Source: JAKFWF01 sp031365375 (GTDB lineage: Bacteria > Pseudomonadota > Alphaproteobacteria > Rhizobiales > Hyphomicrobiaceae). From it: DNA of 35,907 nt. The DNA lies in the NCBI GenBank assembly GCA_031365375.1, contig JANLXZ010000473.1, forward strand, positions 1-35,907, read 5' to 3'. This document shows positions 14,629 to 22,193 of this stretch, in pieces. The position numbers and the translations under genes are program-made. The notes under the pieces were generated by a model that had not been told where the DNA came from, made no database searches, and worked only from the letters and a program-made list of their open reading frames with translations. Position 1 is the first letter of the stretch, and every line of letters starts with the position of its first letter.

Positions 14629-16889
14629 CACGCCGGTGCCGTAAATGGGGTGGGATCGAGGAAGCGGTGGATGACGTTGTCGAGCAAACGCGAAATGTTG
14701 TTGTCGAAACCATTGTGCGGCAGGGACCCGCAGAACGTAATCGAGCCAGTTGAAAATACGGCGCCGCCCTTGGGCGTTTCGAAGAAGACCATGTCGGCGC
14801 GGATCAGCTCTTTTGCGGGACGGCCAGGCACGGTGACCAGGTGGGTCAATTGCTCTTCCGGCACGAGTACCCAGGGCGCGTCAGGCGGATGCTTCTCGGA
14901 ACGTGCAACAACGATCGCGTGGCGCGGCGTGCCGAGCTTTTTGTCCGCCCGGTCGAGTTCGAAGCCGGCAGCTCCATGGCCCGACAATCCGAAGTCGCCG
15001 ATCAACTCGTCCGAAATGCCCTCGAACATCCAAGCGACGCGCACGTCTTTTGCTTCAGGCAGCACGCGATAATATGAGCCGACAAAGTTGCCCTGCGCCG
15101 TGAAGCCGACACCGGCGAGCTTCTGCGGTGGGCGACCGTTGCGGCGCCACAGTCCACCGTATTGGCCGTCGAACTGGTTGTAATACTCGCCAGGATCGGC
15201 GGCCCAAGCGCGAATGCCACCCTCGCCACGCCGAATTTCGATGACACCAGATTTTTCCGGCGACAGTGCAATTTTCCAATAGAAGCCGTTGCCTCCGAGA
15301 TAGCAAAACCGTCCACCTTCGTCGCGATAGGTCGTCAGCGCATCAAGCATCTCGCGTGTGTGATACTCGGGGTGCGAGCCGGTGAGCAGTACGGGATAGT
15401 CCTTCAGCAGTTCGTACCCCTCGTGGTGCAATTCCCAATCGGTGATGATGTCGTAGTCGATGCCTTTGTGCTCGAGCCAAGCCGTCAAGTGCGTGTCAGG
15501 CTGATAGTGCCGAGCACCGGAGCCACGGATCTCCGGGTACGGATAAGTGATATATCCAATCCGAATATTCAGCATCGGGCGATGCCAGCTCGCGATCGAA
15601 ATGCCGCTGCCGTCGGCGTGATAGTTATAGGTCGATAGGCCGAACTCGGTGTTATCGCCGGGATGATGCGGGTACGCGCCCCAGGCTTTGGTTTGCGCGT
15701 GCCAATCAGTGACCCATTTCGGATCAGCTTGCCACTCCGGCCGCAGATGATTGCCGTACACTGTGTACGTAAACGTTGAGACAAGCACGGCGACCTTCGC
15801 GGATGGCTTGCCCTTCGGCGGCACCACGAAGAAGGGGATGTTGTCTTGGTGAGTGCCAGCCTCCAGCAGCAAAGCGTAATTGCCCGAACGTGTGCCGGCC
15901 GGCACAGTCCATTCATACGTTGCCGGCCACAAGCAATCCTCGATATCGTCATCGTGAAAATGAATGGCCCCGTATTGAACCGACGCTTGTGTCCAACGCA
16001 TCTCTTCGCCCGTCCAATTGGACCCGGTGACCGCGCGCGTTGGACAGTTGACCAATTGCCCGTGTAGCGCGTTCGGACCGATATCCAAGATCTGGCTCGA
16101 TTGGATTTCCTTGGCGAAGTTCCACGCCGCGATCAGCTGTGATCGCAGCCAGTCCGATGGCTTTGTGTCGAGATCGTCGGGCTGCAACGCAACTTTGAAG
16201 ATCATCGGCTTTTCGATGCGACCGTTGAAATTGCTCTGAGGGGCGCCCGGCGCGGCGCCTAATCCGCCACCAATGCAGATGTCGCCATTAGCGCTGATCG
16301 TTACCGGTGCAGGCACCGCCTTCGCCAGTACAGCCGGTGGCGATTGGCCATCGACGGAGATGTGTGTGAGTTCGACGCGGCGCGTTTCCGCGTCATAGCT
16401 GCACACGACGTGATACCAGCGCTCGGGCTCGACATTGCCCGTTGTGATTACGAAGGGGACAGCAGCGCCTTGCCCAAGGCTCGTCGAGAAGCAAAGACCG
16501 GTGGCACCTTGGGCCGCTGACAACGTCACGCTTTGCTGAGCGTTACCAGGTTCGCCCATCGACAGGACGCTGCCGGGAAACCCGGCGCCGCCAATCCACA
16601 CAGTGGCGAATATCGAGAATGAAGTCAGATCACGAAGGGCTGCAGCAGCATTCGGCACAACAGCATAGCTTCCGCGCGGCACAGTCGCCTTTTTTGGTGC
16701 CACCACTTGTTTCGGTAGCGAGGCAACGGGTTCCATCTTGATGCCCGGACCGACGGGATTAGCATCAGCGCAAATCACACGCACGAAGCGGGCGGCCACC
16801 GGCTCGTCAAGCTGCGAAGTGACATGAAACTTGATCGTCTCGCCGGGTCGAACGGAGAGCTTGTCGGCATATCCAGCGAGTGGTGTCAT
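14628..16889 (-). CDS. dimethylformamidase large (beta) subunit homologue
   Basis: A 753-residue protein with the architecture of the large subunit of N,N-dimethylformamidase (DmfA2, about 760 residues). An N-terminal beta-rich region and a LamG/concanavalin-like domain (roughly residues 85-235, e.g. ERWYHVVCSYDAETRRVEL) precede a large C-terminal catalytic domain. The Paracoccus enzyme uses mononuclear iron held by two tyrosines and one glutamate. Plausible counterparts here are Y375/Y378 in TYTVYGN, Y421/Y423 in STYNYH and E508 in GSHPEY, with H506 nearby; the exact assignment is inferred. No small (alpha) subunit gene is seen nearby. The stop overlaps the TauE start, and the epimerase gene is 6 bases upstream. 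True substrate is unlikely to be known from sequence. Confidence 0.88.
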   Translation of the reverse strand: MTPLAGYADKLSVRPGETIKFHVTSQLDEPVAARFVRVICADANPVGPGIKMEPVASLPKQVVAPKKATVPRGSYAVVPNAAAALRDLTSFSIFATVWIGGAGFPGSVLSMGEPGNAQQSVTLSAAQGATGLCFSTSLGQGAAVPFVITTGNVEPERWYHVVCSYDAETRRVELTHISVDGQSPPAVLAKAVPAPVTISANGDICIGGGLGAAPGAPQSNFNGRIEKPMIFKVALQPDDLDTKPSDWLRSQLIAAWNFAKEIQSSQILDIGPNALHGQLVNCPTRAVTGSNWTGEEMRWTQASVQYGAIHFHDDDIEDCLWPATYEWTVPAGTRSGNYALLLEAGTHQDNIPFFVVPPKGKPSAKVAVLVSTFTYTVYGNHLRPEWQADPKWVTDWHAQTKAWGAYPHHPGDNTEFGLSTYNYHADGSGISIASWHRPMLNIRIGYITYPYPEIRGSGARHYQPDTHLTAWLEHKGIDYDIITDWELHHEGYELLKDYPVLLTGSHPEYHTREMLDALTTYRDEGGRFCYLGGNGFYWKIALSPEKSGVIEIRRGEGGIRAWAADPGEYYNQFDGQYGGLWRRNGRPPQKLAGVGFTAQGNFVGSYYRVLPEAKDVRVAWMFEGISDELIGDFGLSGHGAAGFELDRADKKLGTPRHAIVVARSEKHPPDAPWVLVPEEQLTHLVTVPGRPAKELIRADMVFFETPKGGAVFSTGSITFCGSLPHNGFDNNISRLLDNVIHRFLDPTPFTAPA

Positions 16890-16895
16890 CGGTGC

Positions 16896-17897
16896 CTATT
16901 CCTCAATTTGCCGGCCAGCCTCCAAGTGCTTCCAGTGGGTCCTCCACCAGGCATCATACTTCGAGATCGATTGTGCGAGCGATGTATCCGCGCGCCAGTT
17001 GAGGTCATCGGTGATGCGGACGGCCGACAATGGCGCGCGATCGGACGGGGCATGTGGATCGACGTTCGGCGTCTCATCGGTTGCCACGAGACGGCACACG
17101 AACCCTGGACGAAATTTCGCCAACGCGTTCCCCCAGTCGAGGATGCTCCAGGTTTGCCCCGGCGCCACGTTGTAGAGGCGATACTTTGGCGCCTTGGCGT
17201 CGAGCACGGCGATCACGCCCTCGGCCATGTCCGGCGCGTATGTCCAGTCACGCTTGATCGGTCGCGGCAGGAGGGCCGGCTCACCGCGCTCTGCCGCCAG
17301 CATTACTTGCAGCTGCGGCGACAGCGTATCGCGCAAACCGGTTGCGTACTCCCACGGCCCGAAGACCGAGCAGAGCCGCACGCTGATCACATCGAGATCC
17401 CATAGACTACCCAGGCGGTCACCGAGGCGCTCGGTTGCGAACTTGCTGATCGCGTAGAGGGTCTGCGGATCGGGCGCTGTGGTTTCTTCGAGCAGCGAAT
17501 ATCGATCACCGGCCGCCCCGTAAGCGGCAACAGACGATAGGTTCACGACCCGTCGCACACCCGCTGTTTTCGCCTGCCGCAAGATGGGAATGAGCGACAT
17601 CAAATTGGTGTTGAGGACAAGTTCAGGCTCACCTGAATCACGCGCCGCATTTGCTGTGACAGCCGTGCCGAAGATCACGCCATCCGTTCCTTGCGTGATC
17701 GTCCGCTCGATCGCGGCGGCGTCCATGACGTCGCCACGCACCGCTTCCAGTTCACCGGGGTAAATCTTAAATGCATCGCGGGCGGCTGCGGGAATATCAG
17801 CGCGATCGAATACCACGACATCGCGGCCGCGCTTGAGCAATGCCTCGGTTATGTTGAGACCAACGAAGCCTGCTCCTCCGAAGACGACGGTTTTCAA
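16896..17897 (-). CDS. NAD(P)-dependent epimerase/dehydratase (extended SDR)
   Basis: A 333-residue extended short-chain dehydrogenase. The Rossmann motif VFGGAGFVG is at residues 5-13, the acidic end of beta-2 is D31 (VVVFDRAD), and the catalytic Y148-x3-K152 is in LYAISKFATERL with serines S121/S122 in NLSSVAAYG. Relatives act on nucleotide sugars or on small hydroxy/keto compounds. The neighbours (DMFase-like hydrolase 6 bases downstream, hydroxyacyl-CoA-dehydrogenase-like gene 5 bases upstream) point to a catabolic rather than a cell-surface role, since no glycosyltransferases are present. The ATG at 17897 is the only sensible start. Substrate unknown. Confidence 0.92.
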   Translation of the reverse strand: MKTVVFGGAGFVGLNITEALLKRGRDVVVFDRADIPAAARDAFKIYPGELEAVRGDVMDAAAIERTITQGTDGVIFGTAVTANAARDSGEPELVLNTNLMSLIPILRQAKTAGVRRVVNLSSVAAYGAAGDRYSLLEETTAPDPQTLYAISKFATERLGDRLGSLWDLDVISVRLCSVFGPWEYATGLRDTLSPQLQVMLAAERGEPALLPRPIKRDWTYAPDMAEGVIAVLDAKAPKYRLYNVAPGQTWSILDWGNALAKFRPGFVCRLVATDETPNVDPHAPSDRAPLSAVRITDDLNWRADTSLAQSISKYDAWWRTHWKHLEAGRQIEE

Positions 17898-17902
17898 TTT
17901 GG

Positions 17903-18844
17903 CTACCCCGCAAACGGCTTTTGACGGCGCTTGAAGGCGGCCAAAGCCGCCAATTGCTCATCGCGCCAGCGGGATTTCGCGGCGTGCTGCCCGCCAGGTT
18001 TCGCACCTTCGCCCCAAGCCGCCACGATCTTGTCGGTGGCCGCTTTTTCATATACGGCAGGTTTTGCCGGGTCGGCCGCGAGGCGCTTGTAGAAACCCGT
18101 GTAGCGATCGCAGTAATCGGCGACGCCGCCGGGCGCGTTCAGATCAATGGTCTCGAACGGACCCATGAACGACCACCGCAGCCCGAGGCCATGCGCGATC
18201 GTTTTGTCCAAATCCTCGGCGCTGACGTAGCCCTCCTCAACCAGCCGGAACGCTTCCGCAAGCAATGCGCCCTGCAAACGGTTCAGAATAAAGCCTTCAA
18301 CTTCGCGCGTCATCGTAATCGGCACCTGGCCGATCTCATTGTAGATGCGGCGTGCGGTTGCCATTGTCTCGGGCGAGGTCCACGGCGATGGGCATAGCTC
18401 GACGATCGGGACGAGGTGCGGCGGGTTCACCGGATGGGCAACGAGGCAGCGCGCGCGGCCCTCCAGCCCCTCGGTATATTTCGAAGCCACGATGGCCGAT
18501 GACGACGACGCCAGAATTGCGTGCGGCGGTACTGACAAATCGAGTTCGCGGAATAGAGCAACCTTAGCGTCCACCGACTCTGGCCCGCACTCCTGCACCA
18601 GATCGACACCGTTCGCGGCTTCGGCGAGCGTTGCCACGACCTTGATGCGCGCGAGGGCGGCTGTTGCATCATCGACAAGCCCATGCCGGGCTTGATCGGC
18701 GAGCGCCTCTTGGATCAGCGCGAGAGCTGCCGCCCTCGCGCCTTCGCTCGTATCGGTAATCACGACGCTCCAGCCAGCGCGCGCGAACACCATCGCCCAC
18801 GCCCTGCCAATCAAGCCCGCTCCGATAACTGCACATGTCGGCAT
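17903..18844 (-). CDS. 3-hydroxyacyl-CoA dehydrogenase-like oxidoreductase (lambda-crystallin/gulonate or carnitine dehydrogenase type)
   Basis: A 313-residue NAD-dependent dehydrogenase of the 3-hydroxyacyl-CoA dehydrogenase superfamily. The nucleotide motif AVIGAGLIG occupies residues 5-13 and D31 (VVITDTS) selects NAD. The catalytic S-x-H pair is visible: ASSSSAI then VAHPVNPPHLVPIVEL, with the active histidine in AHPVNPP, and EVEGFILNRLQGALLAEAFRL as the domain-linking helix. The sequence is nearer to L-gulonate 3-dehydrogenase/lambda-crystallin and L-carnitine dehydrogenase than to beta-oxidation FadB because it is single-domain and has the HPVNPPH segment. It likely oxidises a small 3-hydroxy acid. 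ATG at 18844 follows GGGAGAAAG. Confidence 0.9.
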   Translation of the reverse strand: MPTCAVIGAGLIGRAWAMVFARAGWSVVITDTSEGARAAALALIQEALADQARHGLVDDATAALARIKVVATLAEAANGVDLVQECGPESVDAKVALFRELDLSVPPHAILASSSSAIVASKYTEGLEGRARCLVAHPVNPPHLVPIVELCPSPWTSPETMATARRIYNEIGQVPITMTREVEGFILNRLQGALLAEAFRLVEEGYVSAEDLDKTIAHGLGLRWSFMGPFETIDLNAPGGVADYCDRYTGFYKRLAADPAKPAVYEKAATDKIVAAWGEGAKPGGQHAAKSRWRDEQLAALAAFKRRQKPFAG

Positions 18845-18874
18845 TGGTTTCTTTCTCCCGTCTTCTACTGGTTT

Positions 18875-20023
18875 CTAACCGGCATGCCGCTTCAACGCCG
18901 CTACAAGCCGGTCGGCATCGACTTCATCGTTGTAGGCGTGAGGCGCGATTCGCATGCGGCCGAGGCGAGGCGCGACGTATATCTGATCTGCCGCCAGCGC
19001 CTTGATCAATCCATCGGATACGCCGCCTTTGAAACCCAGGCTCAAGATATGCGGCGCACGATTTTCAGCTTTGGGCACGTCGAGACCCAACCCGCGCACG
19101 CCGTCGGCAATGCGGTTGGTCAGCATCGACAATCGCGCGACGAGCGGCTCGGAACCCCAGGTCGCCACCAACTCCATGCCGATCGACGCCATCTCCATCG
19201 AGATGAAATGGTCGCGCTCACCCATGTCGAAGCGGCGGGCGGTGGGAACGTAGCGCGTATCCGCAAGATACACGTTGGCCTCGGCGTTGACGCCCCGGCG
19301 TCCATACGATGTTTGTTCCAGCGGCACGCCATCCTGGCAACGCTTGGCGACGTACATGAAGGCGCGGCCGTATGGCCCGAGCGTCCACTTGTAGGTCGGA
19401 AATAATACGATGTCCGGATCCAACGCCTTTACGTCGATTGCCATAACGCCGACGCCGTGGGTGGCGTCAATAAGGAAATTGGCGCCCTGTTTGCGAAGGG
19501 CTGTCGCGACCTTGGCGAGGTCTATCACGCCCCCATCCGACCAGTGGATCCACGAGATCGAAGCTAGGGCGACAGGTTCCGCACCCGGACGCTCGATCGC
19601 CGCCAGCACTGCCGTCGTCCAATCGCCATCGGCCGGCACCGCGACGGTATCGATGGTGAAGCCACCGGCCTCGGCACGTGTTTGCCATTCGAGAACGGGC
19701 GAGGAATGATCATCCTGCAACACAAGAACGCGCGCTCCCTTCGGCACGCTCAGGATCTTTGCCGCAGCAGCAACGCCGTAGCCGATCGACGAGATGAGGG
19801 CGACATCCTCCGGATCGGCGCCGATCAGCCGGCTGGCTGCGCGACGGGCCCGCTCGTTCTGATCATCGGCAAATGCCCGATCGAGTTTCCACGGTGTGCC
19901 TTTGCGGGCGACCGCAGCCCTGCCTGCGTCCTGTGTCGCGAGTGGGAGCGGGCTCCAGCCAGCTGCGTTGAAATAGGATACCTCGCGGGGCATATCGAAA
20001 AGCGCGCGTTGCGAACCGAGCAT
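18875..20023 (-). CDS. class V aminotransferase-fold PLP enzyme (isopenicillin-N-epimerase/cysteine-desulfurase-like)
   Basis: A 382-residue pyridoxal-phosphate enzyme of fold type I, class V. The PLP-ring aspartate and histidine are D186 and H189 in LIDATHGVG and the Schiff-base lysine is K212 in FPTYKWTLGPYGRAF. The upstream residues ISSIGYGVAAAAK contact the phosphate. The family includes isopenicillin N epimerase, NifS/SufS and small-amine transaminases; no active-site cysteine loop typical of SufS is evident, so a desulfurase is less likely. It opens the leftward operon: the ATG at 20023 has AAGGATCA 7 bases upstream. Role in transamination or elimination of an amino-acid-like intermediate is inferred from neighbours. 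Confidence 0.9.
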   Translation of the reverse strand: MLGSQRALFDMPREVSYFNAAGWSPLPLATQDAGRAAVARKGTPWKLDRAFADDQNERARRAASRLIGADPEDVALISSIGYGVAAAAKILSVPKGARVLVLQDDHSSPVLEWQTRAEAGGFTIDTVAVPADGDWTTAVLAAIERPGAEPVALASISWIHWSDGGVIDLAKVATALRKQGANFLIDATHGVGVMAIDVKALDPDIVLFPTYKWTLGPYGRAFMYVAKRCQDGVPLEQTSYGRRGVNAEANVYLADTRYVPTARRFDMGERDHFISMEMASIGMELVATWGSEPLVARLSMLTNRIADGVRGLGLDVPKAENRAPHILSLGFKGGVSDGLIKALAADQIYVAPRLGRMRIAPHAYNDEVDADRLVAALKRHAG

Positions 20024-20175
20024 GGGCGTGATCCTTCATCGTACGAGGCTTGAGCTTAAGCGGGTTCCAGGCGCCGAGCCAAGTATTGTCGCGCAATGGA
20101 GCACGCAGCCATTGGGGCTTGACGGCTCGCCCCATCGCTTACGACACTGTGCGGCCTAAACCTGGATCTCCCCCG
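20024..20175. promoter_or_regulatory. divergent promoter region of the catabolic cluster
   Basis: A 152-base spacer separates the leftward aminotransferase operon from the rightward M19–Ldh–unknown–DUF3726 operon, so both promoters should lie here. On the plus strand a TTGACG at 20119-20124 could be a -35 box, but the -10 region that should follow at 17 bases is poor. No strong operator dyad was found by eye. The lack of a regulator gene nearby means control is probably encoded elsewhere. Confidence 0.45.
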
Positions 20176-21150
20176 ATGATCATCGATGGCACGCAATACT
20201 GCAACTGGTCGCGGACGATCTTCGAGCAGATGCACGTTGGCGGCGTGACAGCCGTGCACGTGACCGTCGCCTATCACGAGGACTTCTGCGAAATGGTCCA
20301 GGTGATCGCTGACTGGAACCGGCGCTTCATCGAGCATGCCGATTTGATCGTCCACGCACGAACTGCGGCGGATATCGAGTTAGCGGCTGCATCCAGTCGA
20401 ACGGCGATCATCTTCGGCACGCAAAACCCTTTGCCTATCAAAAGCGATTTAGGGCTGGTCGAGATCTTGCACACACTCGGTGTTCGCTTCATGCAGCTCA
20501 GCTACAACAACCAATCCCTGCTGTGCTCAGGTTGGCAGGAGCCGATCGACAGTGGTGTCACCCGCTTTGGCCGCGAAGTTATTGCCGAAATGAACCGCAT
20601 GGGCATGGTGATCGACATGTCGCATTCGGCCGAGCGCTCGACGTTGGAGGCGATCGATATATCAGCACGCCCCATCACCGTCAGTCACGCCAACCCCTCA
20701 TGGTGGCGGGACACCAAGCGCAACAAGTCCGATGCCGTGATCCGCGCGCTGGCACAACGCGGCGGCATGCTGGGATTTTCGCTCTACCCGCATCATTTGA
20801 AGAATGGCTCGGCATGTACCGTCGGCGATTTCACGCGGATGGTGCGTGATGTGGCGGATCGCATCGGCACGAACAACATCGGGATCGGTTCCGATCTTTG
20901 CCAAGGCCAGCCGGACCAGATCGTGCAGTGGATGCGCATTGGCCGTTGGACCTTTCCGGCAGCCGACAGCGCCGACGCCAAAGCGGCGTTCCCGCAGCAA
21001 CCCGACTGGTTTCGCGACAACCGCGACTTTCACAAGATTCGTGAGGGGCTTGGTCAGGCTGGCTTCCGCGATGGCGAAATCGCAGGCATCCTGGGCCACA
21101 ACTGGTTTCGATTTATGGAGGCTTCGTTCCAACCAATGACGCTCTCCTAA
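20176..21150 (+). CDS. membrane dipeptidase (peptidase M19) homologue with altered metal site
   Basis: A 324-residue homologue of renal dipeptidase (M19, TIM-barrel amidohydrolase). Conserved parts are VIDMSH (H150), ITVSHANPSWW (H171), RNKSD (R182), and NIGIGSD (D240), matching His198, His219, Arg230 and Asp288 of the human enzyme. However the N-terminal DGHND motif that binds zinc is DGTQY here (T6, Y8 in place of His20 and Asp22), and the bridging glutamate position (GVEGG) reads FGTQNP (Q83). So the binuclear zinc centre is probably incomplete and dipeptidase activity doubtful. The ATG at 20176 begins right at the family's first strand (MIIDGTQY); an upstream reading from 20050 is antisense spacer. 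It leads the rightward operon; substrate unknown. Confidence 0.85.
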   Translation: MIIDGTQYCNWSRTIFEQMHVGGVTAVHVTVAYHEDFCEMVQVIADWNRRFIEHADLIVHARTAADIELAAASSRTAIIFGTQNPLPIKSDLGLVEILHTLGVRFMQLSYNNQSLLCSGWQEPIDSGVTRFGREVIAEMNRMGMVIDMSHSAERSTLEAIDISARPITVSHANPSWWRDTKRNKSDAVIRALAQRGGMLGFSLYPHHLKNGSACTVGDFTRMVRDVADRIGTNNIGIGSDLCQGQPDQIVQWMRIGRWTFPAADSADAKAAFPQQPDWFRDNRDFHKIREGLGQAGFRDGEIAGILGHNWFRFMEASFQPMTLS

Positions 21151-21167
21151 AGCGTGAAGGAGCTGCC

Positions 21168-22193
21168 ATGACTGACGCAACAACTGTAACGTTGAGCGAG
21201 GCCGACATCATTGCGCTCAGCACACGTGCCCTCACGGCGCACGGCGCGAGCCCGCTGCAGGCCGACGCACTCGCCCGTGGTATTGCCGCTGCCGAGGCTG
21301 ATGGTTTGCGCTCGCACGGGCTGATGTATCTGGGCATTTATTGCGGGCATCTTGATTGCGGCAAGGTCATCGGGTCGGCCGTGCCGAAGGTCTCGCACCC
21401 AGCACCCAGCGTCATCCGCGTCGATGCAGGCAGCGGCTTCGCTCATGCCGCGATCCTCGCCGGCCAGAAAGACCTCATCGAAATAGCCCGCTCGCAAGGG
21501 ATCGCTACTCTCAACATTCACAATTCCTACAATTGCGGTGTGCTCGGCTATCACACAGACGCGTTGGCACGCGAGGGCTTCGTCGCACTCGGTTTCACCA
21601 ACGCCCCGGCATCGATCGCGCCATGGGGAGCCAAAAAGCCCGTGCTTGGCACCAATCCGTGGTCGCTCGCGGTGCCAGATGGCAAGGGTGGCTGCGCGTT
21701 CGTGATCGACCAGAGCGCAAGTGTCGTTGCCAAGAGCGAAGTCATGAAACGGGCGAAATCCGGCGAGGCGCTGCCGCCCGGATGGGCACTCGATGCAGAC
21801 GGAAAGCCAACCACCGACTCCGCTGTCGCTCTCAAAGGCACGATGATGCCGTCGGGCGGCTACAAAGGTGTTGGCTCGGCGATTCTCGTCGAAGTATTGG
21901 CGGCGTGCCTGTCAGGTGCCACACCGGGCATTGAAGCCAGCACGTTTGGCACCAACGTTGGAGGACCACCGAAGACCGGCCAGTGCTTCATCGCGATCAA
22001 TCCCGATGCAACGTCCGGTGGTGAGTTCGCCGGCCGGTTGGCAACGGTTCTTAAAGCGTTGACATTGGAAGAGGGTGGCCGCCTGCCGGGTGCCAAAAAG
22101 GCGGCCTCGCGCATCGCATCCAAACGCGATGGCATTCCGATTGATCGCGCACTCTATGATGCTGCGATCGCCCTTGCTGGAGCTGGGGCATGA
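21168..22193 (+). CDS. Ldh family NAD(P)-dependent oxidoreductase (malate/L-lactate/sulfolactate dehydrogenase type)
   Basis: A 341-residue member of the Ldh2/MDH2/DpkA family, a dehydrogenase fold unrelated to Rossmann enzymes. The catalytic histidine H50 is in GLRSHGLMYLG, and LGTNPWSLAVPDG matches the family's GTNP cofactor-binding loop; SGGYKGVGSAILVEVL is the conserved Gly-rich C-terminal motif. Characterised relatives reduce or oxidise malate, sulfolactate, ureidoglycolate, 2,3-diketogulonate or cyclic imino acids. The ATG at 21168 follows a strong AAGGAG 17 bases after the M19 stop, and its stop overlaps the next gene (ATGA). The 2-hydroxy/2-oxo acid substrate cannot be read from sequence. 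Confidence 0.93.
   Translation: MTDATTVTLSEADIIALSTRALTAHGASPLQADALARGIAAAEADGLRSHGLMYLGIYCGHLDCGKVIGSAVPKVSHPAPSVIRVDAGSGFAHAAILAGQKDLIEIARSQGIATLNIHNSYNCGVLGYHTDALAREGFVALGFTNAPASIAPWGAKKPVLGTNPWSLAVPDGKGGCAFVIDQSASVVAKSEVMKRAKSGEALPPGWALDADGKPTTDSAVALKGTMMPSGGYKGVGSAILVEVLAACLSGATPGIEASTFGTNVGGPPKTGQCFIAINPDATSGGEFAGRLATVLKALTLEEGGRLPGAKKAASRIASKRDGIPIDRALYDAAIALAGAGA

Noticed and set aside
14628..16889. Annotating the 753-residue protein as true dimethylformamidase
   Set aside because: No small subunit is seen and the gene context does not include methylamine or formate oxidation genes, so substrate identity is not supported.
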